Source: Picocystis sp. L7 (lineage: Eukaryota > Chlorophyta > Picocystophyceae > Picocystales > Picocystaceae). From it: a stretch of 64,000 bases of DNA. Position 1 is the first letter of the stretch; every line of letters begins with the position of its first letter. Under the pieces are notes generated by a model. That model was not told the DNA's origin. It saw only the letters and a list, made by a program, of their open reading frames with translations, and did no database searches. Position numbers and translations under genes: made by a program. The stretch lies in the NCBI GenBank assembly GCA_020975725.1, contig QXJR01000007.1:1-64000 (forward strand), in the 5' to 3' direction. This document shows positions 10,201 to 21,763 of the stretch, one piece after another.

Positions 10201-10569
10201 CACATGTCGATCTATCGGTCGACACTTTGGTTGGGGCTACCAGAGAGTAAACCCCTTTGGTTGGGGCTGTCCATGCCTCTAGTACTTCGGGTACTTCAAC
10301 AGGGTCGGTCGGTCTGAGTCCGGTTCGCCCAGACTATTCCGTCCGACTAACCCGGGGAATAGTCCAGGGCTCACTCGATTGACCGGCCGATTGTCGGGGT
10401 CCTGCCCCCCCACTGCTCCTGGAACTCTAAGGGCATGGCTTCATAGGAGAGCCAGGCCTACCCGGCGTTACAGTTTCTGGCACTTTGCGTGTAAAGAAGG
10501 TTCCGCGTTGAGTTGGGAGGTGCGGAGAACCATTGCGTATCTGGAGCTGAGATTAGGAAGGTTCTAATT

Positions 10570-11322
10570 CAATTACAAGATCCTGTGGGAAGCCCTAGGT
10601 GGCTTCTCACAGGGGGGTGGTGTTTCCAGGCCTTATCCACCATGAGATCTACTTAGCAAAGATCTCTTGGTGGTTCTGGTGCCCTAGCCAACGGTGAAGA
10701 TCCATTCTGTTGGGGATCAAGGGCTGCTGGAGCCCTTCTGGCCGTCCGATCCTCCAGGGCAGAGCCTCGGGATTGGGGAACCCTCGATCGAGTACCCTTC
10801 ATCTTGGGGCCTCGAGGTAGGGACCGATCCCTGTATAGGGACCGGGGGTTCAACCAAAATGACCGGGGGGACTGTCTGTCTCCAATCAAGCCAGAAGGGA
10901 CCACCCACACATAAGCTAGTATAACCGAATCCTGGGGCCCTTGGTTGGGTGACCCAGGATGGAGGGGAGACCGAGGCTCCTCGTAGGGGGGCCGGGGACC
11001 CAGGGTCCCTTTTAGGACACACGAAGGAGAGGTGGGACAAACTCGGATGCTTGGCGAAGAAACAGCTCCTTGAGTGTCCCGACGGTGCCCAGACGCTGAC
11101 GGAGTGAGGACGGCGCGTGGGTCGGTGGCCTTGAGTAGGACTTGTTCATTAAAAAGACCAGTATCTCCCCTATGTGGGTCATCGAGATCATCGTCTGCGG
11201 TAAGTGTCCAAATAGGTACAATTAGTACTCTGTCTAAAGAAAAAAAGGTAGAACCTTGTACATGTACCGGTGAGGAAGACGAAAACACTCCACGGGGAAG
11301 ATGACCCAGAAAGGTGTAACAG
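10570..11322. mobile_element. Solo-LTR-like block, ending GGTGTAACA
   Basis: The right part (11,012-11,322) is clearly similar to 12,957-13,264, which abuts Ty3-B, and ends with the same GTGTAACA. The left part resembles the Ty3-A LTR in block order (a CACAGGGGG block, a CCTTATCC block, a GATC block followed by CTGG). Open frames on both strands are read as incidental. The left boundary is approximate. Confidence 0.45.
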
Positions 11323-11404
11323 AATCCAACTGACAGTGCATAGTGAACCCGACTCAAAGCACCTGACCACTAGTGAAGCTTTTTCAATGAAAGGGGTGCG
11401 TTTT

Positions 11405-12143
11405 CTTGCTTGCTGTTTGCCCCATACTGGACTTACATCCGTGGTTGAATGACCCAACACACGTACTCTTGGTGACGAGGGTCTCGTGGAGGACGGGCTT
11501 CTCACCCCTTGTCCCGGGGTCTTCTTCTCTCTCTCTTCTCCCTTGCGTTGAAGGAGCCTCGGCCGCCGTGGGAGGCGAGAACGGACGTGCTGGAGCGTCC
11601 AGGTGGTGTCTCCTGACGCATTGGTCAGGGTCGGAGGAGGAGGCGTGTTGCGCACTTGGCTTGGCAAGTAGAGGAAGTGTATCACAAAGCAAAGAGGGAC
11701 CAAGGGTCTACCTCTCTCTCCGCCTCTCACTGGCGGTTGGAATTGGGGCCACTGGGGTGTCGTGGCATCCCACGTGCTCCCTAGAGTCACATCTGACCGT
11801 CCGTAGCGTTCGCCTCGGGGCGAACGTGAGCTGGCAGTCGCATCGACACCGTCCAGCACCCCAGCCCTACCTTCTAGAAGCAAAGGTAGAGATGGGGTCG
11901 GTCCCCTTCAGTCGGTCTGTTTCGGTCTAAATCCCTGATGTCCCTTACAGGAAACCCGTTCTGAACCGGGGCGACCTTCCTTCAATACGAACCCCCAAGG
12001 GGAGTGACTCCAGTTCCGGAACGGTACAACCGTTGTTTGAGAGGGGACACCATTGCCCCTCATCCATATGGGGTCCCGGGGGTCTAGTCCCGTAGATCAG
12101 GGTCTTGTAGGGATCCTGGGAGGCCTCGCTGGCCGTTACACAT
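11405..12143. mobile_element. LTR-like repeat F, copy 1
   Basis: Direct repeat of ~27,990-28,687. Both copies run from an ACACACGTACTC block, through TTGGCTTGGCAAGTAG and GGTTGGAATTGGGGC, to a GTTACA end (12,143 here). The central part also resembles the Ty3-C LTR (AAAGCAAAGAGGGAC). No internal Ty3 coding region is attached, so it is probably a solo LTR. The left end is not resolved. Confidence 0.6.
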
Positions 12144-12899
12144 TTAGAGTTAGACGATATGCGACTACATCGGCGTCCACTCAAATGATGTCGGAACTTG
12201 GAGAAATGCTCACTGACTAGGGACGCAGAATAGAGACAACCATCCTGACACCTTAAGGATGGGGCCGCGTTAATAGCGGTGCCGATGAAGACAGTGTTAG
12301 CGAAATGCGACTCACCTCAACACAAGAGATATCGTTGCAATATTTTCCTTCAAAACTTTCAAAAGATTGCAAGCCAGGATCTGAATGACACTCAAGACGC
12401 GAAGTTAAATGGCAAAGTATTAGAAGAAGAAACTCAAAGGTAGCGGCATGTAGCGTCCGACTGATGTGGCACGTGCCCAGGGTCTCACCAGCACCGAAAA
12501 GAGCGTCGTCTCAAGGTCGCGAAGTGGAGGAGGCGTTGGGAAGGCGGTAGCGCTTCCGAAAGAAAGCAAGTGAACTAAAAAGACAAGGGGAGGGACTTAG
12601 GGGTCTACCTCTCTCTCAACCACCCTTGAGCGGTTGAAGACAGCCTGGCGGGGCTCCCCAACTGCCCACGTGGGGGGCGGGCGATGCATTGGATGGTCCC
12701 GAAGGGTCGTTTTCAAGCGACCGTGGCCTGTCCGTCGCATCGCCACCGTTGAGTTGCCCCAGTCCTACCTTCTAGAAGGGATAGAGGGAAGGGATTCCAA
12801 ACACCACAACCCTTCAATCCCGGTCTGTTCTGTCGAGTCCTCGAGGGGGAGGTCCCTTTTAATAAGGGTCCTGGTCCGATCAGGACTCTATGCAACTTG
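12144..12899. other. Inter-LTR stretch, no gene seen
   Basis: The part after ~12,590 again has LTR-like modules (GGGTCTACCTCTCTCTC, a CTACCTTCTAGAAG block). No coding gene is recognised on either strand. Confidence 0.4.
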
Positions 12900-13264
12900 A
12901 AGAGGGTGTTCCACTCTCGACCCTTGGAGGACGAGAAAAGCGGTTGTATACACTTAGTCCCACGAAGGAGAGGTGAGACAAACTCGGATGCTTGGCGAAG
13001 AGACGGCCCCTTGAGTGCCTCGACAACGCCGGACGCGGAGGGCGTGTCGATGGCGCGTGGCTCCGAGGCCTTGAGTGGGACTTGTTCATTAAAAAGACCG
13101 GTGGCTCTTCTCTATGGGGCACCAAGGTCATCCCTTGCGGTAATTGCCCAAAAAGGTACATTTAGTTCTCTATCTTAAGTAACAAATTTCTAACCTTCTA
13201 CATGTACCGTCGAGCAAGAAGAAAACACTCCTCCATGGGGAGTGTGACCTAGGTAGGTGTAACA
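12900..13264 (-). mobile_element. LTR of Ty3-B (3' LTR in element orientation), inner part
   Basis: It ends GGTGTAACA at 13,264, directly beside CTCTCCCTGCTCCC, which on the minus strand is a purine-rich polypurine tract, as expected just upstream of a 3' LTR. The module GTTCCACTCTCGACC at 12,907 also occurs at ~9,203. The outer boundary was not found, so the coordinates are a minimum. Confidence 0.55.
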
Positions 13265-14142
13265 CTCTCCCTGCTCCCAGCCACTGATCCCGTGGCTGAA
13301 AAGGCATAAACTGCAGAAATAGGGTCATAGAGCATATTGCTAAGATTGGATCTAGGGTGAGTTGTGCGTCCCCCATCGGTCCAACAAATTGTAATTAAAC
13401 GTCGATTGAGAGATTCAATAACGCCTTGGAAATAAACCGTACTGCCGTCAACTATAAAACGTGATTGAACCACTGCCTGGTGTGTTGAACTGGGGGCCTT
13501 ATAGTTGGGCCGGGTCCTTGTTTGATATGGCAAGAAGCGAAATGGCCATGTATTTTGTAGGATTGGGTTTGGATATTGTAGGTAGACCGTTTCCTTGTGT
13601 TTCTGGATTTGGACCTTGTTCGCTGTGGTAATGCCTTTTTCAGGCAAGGCACCGTTCTGTTCTTCAAAGCTCAGAATGTCTTCTAACAATTGTGATGTTT
13701 CATCGAAGAATATATAGCGGTCTGCATTGGATAAATCTGTTTCTACCCAATAACGAATGGTGGGAAACTGGCTGTAATCTCGGAGTAGGTACTTGCGTAA
13801 ACGATATTGAACGTCTTCTGGCGGTGTTGGTAAAGTAGTAGCGGTAGCTGGCACGGCTGCTGGAAACAAAGACAAATTAGAGTCATGCCAGGTTGCTAGG
13901 CGTTCAGCGTTGAAACGATTGCTGTAGGTCGCCCTTGGTGGTAGGTGGAGGCGGTATGCCCCATTGCCCAAATTTGCGGCCACTGTAAATGGGCCTGCCC
14001 AGTAAGGATCAAGTTTGTCCTTGTCAGTGGGTGAGTTCAACCCAAATTGCACCTTGACTTGCTGTCCGACTTGGAAAGTTCGATCAGGCTTGCTAGGACG
14101 TTGACGCATTTGCGTCTATTGTTTGTCCAATGCCTGGAGAAC

Positions 14143-15573
14143 CTAGCCATAAACAGTGCGTTGTTTTTCCAAAAGGTTGGAAACACGAGCGTCCAAGGAG
14201 GGGACAAGAGTTGTGATAGGTGTTATGTCCCCAACGGATGGGAACTGTAGATGCCAGGGTAATCGAGACCGGCAGCCATACAACAATTCAAATGATGCAT
14301 AGATGAGCACATCATGTACGCTGTCATTGTATCCGTGGGCAGTTGCTTGTAATGTATCATCCCATTCTCGCTTATCGTTGCACATGGTGCGTAAAGAGGT
14401 CAACAGAGTACGATGCTGACGCTCGGCACCACCCTCAGATTGAGAGTGGTAGGGTGTGCCTGTGATATGCTGAGTCCCTAGAGCGGTGCAAAAGGCGTCA
14501 AACAGCTTCCGGTACATGGGCCTGTTATTGGTGTGAATCCTGGTTGGGCAGTGGTACCTGTATACAACATGGTCTAGTAGTAACGCAGCTTGACGGGTCG
14601 CACTCCAACTTGTGTGAATTGGAATGTATATTGCAAATTTGGGGAACTTGTCGACCACGGTGATGACTGCATTGTGTCCTTGTTTTGAGAAAGGGAAGCC
14701 CTCAACCACATCTCTTACGATTGTATGAAAGGGGTGTGGGTAGAATCTGGCTTCTGGAAACAAATCTTGATATCGCGATCGAGTGCCCGGCTTTTGTAGT
14801 TGGCAAGTGGGGCACTGCTGGACAAACAGGGTACAGTGACGCTTGCACCGTGGCCAGTAGAAATGTCGATGTAATTCAGCCCATGTACGGGCCTGACCAA
14901 AATGGCATCGATCGTGAATAAGATGCAGCAGGTCTTGCCGCAAAGCTGCATCATTGGGTACAATGAGGACCGCTGGTCCGAAATTGGCTTCAGTTGGTCG
15001 TGGTTGCTGAAATAAAAGTCCCAAATGCTTTGCATATTGAGAGGGTGGAACCTCCAAATGCTGTTGGTATTGAGAATCTGCTTGAGTTGCTGTACGAATG
15101 CGATCGAGTAATGATGGCATCATAGTAAATGCCTGTGGTGTAGAAGTCTCTATCAGTTCAGCACAAGAGGGGCCGTGTGATTGTTCAACAATAGACGCAG
15201 GATTCCGCACATGCAAACTGTGGCGCGCTTGCAGTCTAGATGCCTGTGTATACAAATTGAATCCGTGGCTTGCACATGCCAACCCCAATCCTGGAGGACT
15301 AATATGTGTAGTTATGGCAGTGTGGAGAATTGAAGCTACCCAACCAACTGGGAAAGCGTTTCCACACATTCGGTGCCGCGAGGAGTCACGTACTCCATAG
15401 GCCTGAGTGTCTCCAAGCTGCATTCCGGTCAAGCGTTCCTTCTCGCAAATTGAGAGGGGCCGAAGTTCATGGTCTGGTCCATGCACCCATGTAGACTTCG
15501 ATCGGTCTGAATGGGAATGTGAAGATGCCATCAAAGTGGGGCATTTCTCTAGCGGTATTCCGTAACTATCCAC
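14143..15573 (-). pseudogene. Ty3-B methyltransferase C-terminus and integrase region
   Basis: This open segment begins with the end of the methyltransferase domain (KCPTLMASSHSHSD, then RPLSICEKERLTGMQ and CGNAFPVGW, matching motifs IX-X) and runs into the integrase: HHCC zinc finger (H-x-R-C-H-F ... CPTCQLQKP), catalytic-core blocks and the [15 protein letters not shown] signature. Integrase inserts the element cDNA into host chromosomes. The order methyltransferase then integrase is the same as in Ty3-C and Ty3-D. Part of a broken element. Confidence 0.85.
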
Positions 15574-15681
15574 AGGTGGTGTAGATTATGATTCTAAACA
15601 TTCTGCCCAAGTGAGTGGGGTGTGAGGGAAATGGTGTGGCTTGGCTTTATTTCCCATTGCAATGGTCGTCCAAAATAGGCG

Positions 15682-16433
15682 TGTTGCGCCCAGCCCTCTC
15701 ACGACACCTGTCTTGCCGAGGTTGTCCTTCGACGATGAGGAATATGCACTCAATCGTGAGGCTTTTGAGAGGTTCTCAATTATATTCGGGCCATTCACTT
15801 GGGACTTGTTTGCCTCGCCAAACCATGCCCAATGTCCGGCCTTCTTTACACGGGAGACCCATGCTCTCGCCCAAGAATGGGCTAGTCTTGGCAACCTATG
15901 GGCACACCCACCCTGTTGCCTCATTGACTCCGTGATAGGCAAGCTGGAGGCCGAACCTAGAGCCCTTGTGACCATGATCACTCCGCATTGGCCAAAGGCT
16001 CCCTGTTTCCTCGCTTGCAGCATCTCGCTACCTACCAGGAGGTACTAGGGAGGCATGAGGGAATATTCTCGGATGCCCAAGGAAGGCCCTTGCCTTCCCC
16101 TCACTGGGACGTCCTCCTTAGCCATGTCCCTAGGTGGATGCAGGGCCAGGACTAACCCGAATAGGGACCGGTTTGTCCCCCTTTCTAATAAGGGCTATGT
16201 GGCCGATGAACCGGATAAATACGTGGCTTAGCCACGGGCGGATTCCCCAATGGAGTTAAGATGTAATATTAATTGCGGCTGAGGGGAACGAGAACAACAA
16301 CAACGTTCCGCCCAACGGTCTCGAGCACCGCGGCGACGTGAACGCACGAGCGAACGAGCGCGAACGCACGCCGACGCCACCACCCTCGTCTTCTTCGCGC
16401 CACAGGAAAAGGAGGTGGGCGCGCAAGCGCCAC
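15682..16433 (+). mobile_element. LTR-G solo copy inserted in Ty3-B, with Dam-like open frame
   Basis: The insert starts TGTTGCGCCC and ends GCGCCAC(A), and is flanked by AGGCG at 15,677-15,681 and 16,434-16,438, a 4-5 bp target duplication. It matches 62,363-63,110, where the same sequence follows a polypurine tract and a pol tail, so it is an LTR. An open frame at ~15,722-16,046 encodes the same ~110-residue domain as the other copy, with FGPFTWDLFASP and NAQCPAFFTR, resembling the Dam-like MT domain of DIRS elements. The 3' part (16,050-16,433) is non-coding. The host site is the methyltransferase region of Ty3-B. Confidence 0.8.
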
Positions 16434-17085
16434 AGGCGTTGTCTAGCCTGGGGGGAGAAGTTACTCATATTGTGTAGTTGTGGTTCGCCGAACCATTCCT
16501 GCACAGTTTCCATATGACCTATTCAATGGTCAGCAAATGGGGTGCACTCCATAACAAAATGGGTACTTGGGAGGCGGTCTAGCAACAAACGGACGGAGTT
16601 GAAAAGTTCTCTCGTGTCCAACAACCCCAGAGGTGGTGCCTCTATTGTTGCATTAGCCCTTGAAAAGGATTGACAAGGTACTCCAGCAATAATTAGATTG
16701 ATACTTGGTAACTTGCGTCGGCCTGCGAGTGTCTTAACATCGTGGCCTAGTCGAAATATGTCGGTACGCGTAAAGAGCCCAGGAACTGCGAGCCGTACAA
16801 AATTAAACACTCGCTAAATCACCAAACGACAGAAAGCGTCTTGTTCGACTGCTACGTAATCAATTTGGCATTGTCGGTTGTTGCAGACCAATTGCAAAGC
16901 TCTGAGCACTGTCCCCATTCCTGCACACAAATCCAGAATGCAATAGGTTGGAATCCTATTGGTTCCTCCCTGTGGTGGGTGCCTGGATAAGTAATCTGCA
17001 ACTATATTCTCGACATCTAGTCTGTATTGTATCTCAAAAGGTGCGAAAAATTGCAACTTTTCCATCTAGCAAATGTCTCGCTGAC

Positions 17086-18131
17086 TTAACTGCTCAGTTC
17101 CCTTAGTTTGCAAACAATGAGCCACTTTGTTGTCTGTGAGTATTGTGAATTTTTTACCAAAGAGAAGGTGTTGCCAATGCTGCAAAGCATAAATAATGGC
17201 ACAAGTTTCCTTCTCGGCTGGGTGGTAATTTTTCTGTAAAGTATTCCACCGTTTTGAGTAGTATTCGACTGGTTTCTAGCTAGTAGGGTCTCCTGTGTCA
17301 TCGCCATGGCAGTGGGTCAAAACTGCTCCCATACCAATGTCGGAAGCATCGGTCCCCACGCGGGTAGGCAGGTCTGGGTCGTAAAGTGCCAAGACGGGCC
17401 TGGAGGTAAGAGCCGTCCGCAGTTGCTCATAAGCCAAGTCACATGCCCCCCCCCTGAGTAAACTGCAAAATCTTGTTTGTAAGTCTTTTTGTTCAGTTCC
17501 ACTAGGGGTGCGGACAGCTCCCAATATCGGTCGATAAAACGTCGGTAGAAATTGCACAGTCCCAGAAAAGCCAAATTTGCTTCTGCGTAGTTGGCTTTGG
17601 AAATCTGGCGATCTTGTCCATCAACGTATCCGTAGGGGTGATCTGTCTTTCACTAATATTGAAACCTATCCACTCCAGCTTGGTGTAAAAGAAGTGGCAT
17701 TTGCTGGCTTTCAATTTTATATCATTTTCTGCACAAACTGAAAGAAGTTCTTCCAGGTGCTGGAAATGTGCTTCAACTGAAGCTGAATGCACCAGTATGT
17801 CATCCATGTACACTTTAGCGTAGAGGAGATGGCCAAAGATTCTATTCATCATGCGCTGAAAAGCTGCTGGGGCGTTGGCGAGTCCCATTGGCATTACTTT
17901 CCAAACATAGGATCCCATTGGGGTATTTACAGCAGTCTTAGCAATACTGTCAGCATCCATTGGTAGTTGGTGGAATCCATCAAGGGCATCAAAGGCTGAG
18001 AAGAAAGCTGCACCTGTCGATTGCTCCAGATAATCATCTATTTGGGGCAGCGGGTATCGGTCTTTGATGGTGACACTGTTGAGCCGGCGATAATCAAATA
18101 CAATTCGCCAACCTTTGTCCTTCTTAGGCAC
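17086..18131 (-). pseudogene. Ty3-B reverse transcriptase / RNase H region
   Basis: The segment shows Ty3-type reverse-transcriptase blocks in order: VPKKDKGWR, the FSAFDALDGFHQ block, MPMGLANAPAAFQRMMN, and KVYMDDILVHS with the catalytic YMDD, then RNase H blocks (GTDASDIGMGA). Reverse transcriptase copies element RNA to cDNA. Broken in more than one place; part of the Ty3-B fossil. Confidence 0.85.
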
Positions 18132-18167
18132 CAGTATTACTGGGGCCCCCCAACTGGATCCTGCGCA

Positions 18168-18983
18168 TTAATCCATTTTTCCTGAGTCCACATATTCAGC
18201 AAGCATATCACGCAGAATCTCGAGCTGTTGGGATGACATTCGATAATAATTACGGTAAAACGGCACCGTCCCAGTTTCCACTTCTATTTTAAAATTTTCC
18301 CCACGAACGCGCTCTAGAGGCACTATGGTTCTTGGTTCAAAGCATACATTGTACTTTTCTTTACGGTTTGATAACCACTGTTGCTGATTAGGAGTTAGCG
18401 GATATTGTGCGGTGAGTTTGGACCGTTTTAATTCAAAGTCCTCAGCCTCAGCCTGCAGTTCCGCACTAGTATCCAAAGGTTGGATCATCAGAATTAAACA
18501 TCCAGGAGTATGCAGAGCTTGCTGTACTTTTGATGGGGGTACAATGAGATCGAGTTTCCTTCTCGATATGAAATCTCCATCCCCTGTGACTACATGGGTA
18601 AGTCCCTGACGATCGCGCACGTGCACCCGTCTCTTTGCGAAATCAGGAATACCCACTAGGTATTCTGCGCAGAAATCGTAACCCAGAATGCAATCAAAAG
18701 AATTGAGGTGCGTAATACCAAATGGAACCCAAGCGTGAAAGCTATCAACCTGAATCCGGGCGGAGATGACTTGTGCTTGGTGAATCTTTTCTCCCACAGC
18801 ACACTCAAAATAAAAGTATTCTGAATTGTAGAACCAAGTCTTCTTCGCAGGATCTTTGTGCTGCAATTGTTTGAAGATCTTCTCACTCAAAAAGCTGAAT
18901 GAAGCCAGAGTATCGATATATGCCTTTGTACAGACTTTAGCGTCAAATGTACCCAAAAAGGCTTCCGTTGTAAGGAATTCCAT
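18168..18983 (-). pseudogene. Ty3-B protease region
   Basis: 271 codons align in block order with the protease segment of Ty3-C and Ty3-D: YIDTLASFSF near the N-terminus (aspartic-protease-like D-T-x-A-S), then FDCILGYDFC and RRKLDLIVP, then the linker to reverse transcriptase with YRNYYRMSSQQ. The protease cuts the Gag-Pol precursor. The end of the segment at 19,068 meets the left LTR of Ty3-C, and no gag of Ty3-B is seen beyond Ty3-C. Confidence 0.8.
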
Positions 18984-19068
18984 ACGAGGGCCAAATCAAG
19001 CTGCTCGCAGACTTACAACCTGTCCAGGGAACTTGTTTTGGAGTGTTTGCTCCTCTCCCAGCTCCATA

Positions 19069-19797
19069 TGTTGCAAAAGCGTCCGTGAGTTTTGGACACT
19101 CACACACGTGCCTTGGAGGAGAGCGTGTGTCGGGAAGGAGCCGTTGCACCGGTCTTGGACGAGGGTCCTCGCACTCGCGGACAAAGTCCCCTTCTAGCCG
19201 GCTCGAGGCGTGGTGCCTAGCGAGGCCGACCTCTTGGTGGTTGGGCAAGCGCGTAGGCCTCAGCAAGTCGTCGAGAGAGGACGGAAGGAGGCGCGCTGGT
19301 GGTTGGCAAAGTCAAATTCTATCACAAAGCAAAGAGGGACGATAGGTCTACCTCTCCCACCGCCTCTCACTGGCGGTTGGAATTGGAGCAAAGGGGGTGT
19401 CTTATCCGCCTTCGTCCTCCTCTAAGTCACACCTGACCGTCCATTTTGCTCGCCCCGGGGCGACTATGAGCTGTCACTTGCTCGACACCGTTCAGCCCCC
19501 TCAGGCCCACCCCTCACAATTGTGGATTGGGACGGGGTCGGCGGGTTCCCTTCGGTCTGTCTCGATCAAGGTCCCCGGTTCCCCTTACAAGAAGCCCGTT
19601 CTGATCGGGGGCGACCGTGCTTCAATGCGACCGGGGGAAACTGGTTCTGGTTCCGGAACGGTACTGTCGTTGTATTCCAAAGGGATATCAGATCCCTTAC
19701 TCGATGGGTAGCCTCGACGGTTTGGACCCGTAAGCCAGGGTCTCGACGGACCCTGGTGGGCCTCGTTCACAGGAGGAGGCCACTGGCTTATGCAACA
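19069..19797 (-). mobile_element. Ty3-C 3' LTR
   Basis: Starts TGTTGCAAAAGCGTCC and ends TTATGCAACA on the plus strand. It contains a 13-bp stretch around 19,503 that the other LTR lacks. Confidence 0.88.
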
Positions 19798-19825
19798 CTC
19801 TCCCGACTCCCTGGGATGAACCCGG

Positions 19826-21763
19826 CTATACCTGAAAGTCATAGATGTATGCTATGGGGTCATACAACATTGATCTGATCTGGTCTGCAAGATAGTAGTC
19901 TTTCTTGCCATCTGTCCATAGCACCTCAAAGAGCCCATTGTCTTCATCTGTCACCAACCCCTGATAATAAGCTGACTTGTCCTGCCCCTCATGGAAAAGC
20001 TCCTGCACAACTGCGCCGGTTAGGTCGGTCCGTTGCGGCTTGCGTGGCCGCTGTCTGGTCTGAAAAGGTAGCTTGGTGAATGGCCAGGTGTTGATCATAA
20101 TTGGGCTGGGTGACTGCAGGTAGGTAGTTTTCTTATGCGTCTGAACTGCTTCATAGTTAGCATCTGTGATACCTTGTTCTGGAATACACCCATTGTGTTC
20201 TTCCAGTGGTAAAAAGTCATCCAACAAAGCTGCTGTTTCATCCACCCAGAAGTAGCGTTGCGAAGGATCGGACAGATTGCTTTCCACCCAATAGCGCACT
20301 GGCCTCGCTGGGAGCGCGGAGAAATCGCGCAGCAGGTAGCGTCGTATGCGGTACTGCCTTGACTCGGTACGCATAGCATCTGTATCCGGCAGCGGGGACG
20401 CTTGCAATTGTCGATCTGCGTCCATCGGAAATAGCGTGAGGTCTGAATCTGTCCAGTGTTTAAGGCGATCAGCGTGGATTCGTTCTGAAAATGCAGAGCC
20501 AAGTGGTAAGTCCAGTTCGTAACAGCCGTTCCTCAGCGCCCGTTTAATGACATAAGGGCCAACAAAGTATGGGTCCAGCTTATGTTTGTCAGCAGGCCCC
20601 TTGAGACCATACTGCACCTTCACCTTGTCCCCAGCTTCAAATGTTTTCTTCGGTCGATGCGCGGCAGCGGCGGCCATGCGCTCCGCAGCTTTACGCAAAT
20701 TGGCCTGGACAGTATCGTAGACCGATCGGTGCTGTTTTAATAAACTGGTTACCCGGCGGTCGAATGTCGTTACGATGTCTGATTGATTAGTGCCCTCTAT
20801 GGTTGGAATCTGCAAATGCCAGGGCAGTCTGGATGGACATCCAAATAATAGCTGAAAGGGTGAGAAGTTAGTAGCTGTATGCACCGAATCGTTGTATGCG
20901 TGAGCTGCTGCTTGTAAGAACAGATCCCATTGGTGCTTATCAGAGCATGTTGTTCTCAGCGTTTGCAGGAGCGTGCGATGCTGTCGCTCTGCTCCTCCCT
21001 GCGATTGAGAATGATATGGAGTGCCAGTAACATGGCGGACTCCCAAAGCTGCACAGAAAGCTTGAAACAACGATCGGTAGGCGGGCCCATTGTCGGTATG
21101 TATATGAACTGGGGTGTGGTACTTGTACACCAGGTTATCCATTAAGCACTGAGCCTGACGATGCGCACTCCATGTGGAGTGGATCGGTATATAGATAGCA
21201 AACTTCGTGAAGCGGTCCACCACTGTCTGGACAGCATTATGGCCAAGAGCAGTGAGCGGTAGATTTTCAACCACATCTATCACAACAGTATGGAAAGGAT
21301 ATGGAAAGAACCTGAACTCTGGGCAAAGCTGACTGTGTCGGGACCGGTTACTGGGCTTCTGCAGTTGGCACACAGGGCCGCGTGCGACGAAGAGTTCGAC
21401 GTGTCTCTTCAGGTCCTTCCACGTGAAGTGTCTCGAGGCATCTGCATAAGTTCTCGCTGAACCAAAGTGTCGCTGATCATGAACCATGTGTAGCAGCTCC
21501 TGTCTGAGGCTATTGTCTGCAGGCACCACCAGTACTGGCTGTGCATTGTCACTGGTTGTAAAAAGAAGGCTGTCCTTGACAATATGGTCTTCAGTTGGAG
21601 AATGAAGAAGTTCCTGGTAACTGGCATCATTGTCGGCAGCGATGCGTATACGCTCCAGTAGAGTAGGTGGATCCCTTGCGTAGCGCAGAGCATTGAGCGC
21701 ACCGATCGTGGCGTAGTAATTGACGCGATCGATCCACACACAGTCCCTGGTGGACTGCGGCAT
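19826..21763 (-). pseudogene. Ty3-C integrase and C-terminal extension
   Basis: About 645 codons. In order: HHCC zinc finger (MVHDQRHFG ... CQLQKP), DDE catalytic core ([37 protein letters not shown]), a GPF/Y module ([11 protein letters not shown]), and a ~200-residue C-terminal extension ending [11 protein letters not shown], which recurs in Ty3-D and in the pol tail at 62,053. The extension's function is unknown; in this position other Ty3 elements carry chromodomains or GPF/Y tails that influence target choice. Part of a broken element. Confidence 0.87.

Larger units (their letters stand above)
13265..19068 (-). mobile_element. Ty3-B: worn Ty3/gypsy element with C5-methyltransferase domain
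   Basis: Read on the minus strand, from right to left: aspartic-protease region (~18,983-18,200), reverse transcriptase with YMDD (near 17,810) and RNase H (to ~17,050), a C5-cytosine methyltransferase domain (motif I near 16,930, PCQSFSRAN near 16,668, C-terminal motifs near 15,350-15,550), integrase with HHCC finger and DDE core (~15,100-14,300), and a C-terminal GPF/Y-type region with a terminal extension (~14,109-13,265). It is broken at several places (about half a dozen or more), has lost gag and its 5' LTR where Ty3-C begins at 19,069, and has an LTR-G copy inserted in the methyltransferase region. An old fossil. Confidence 0.88.
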
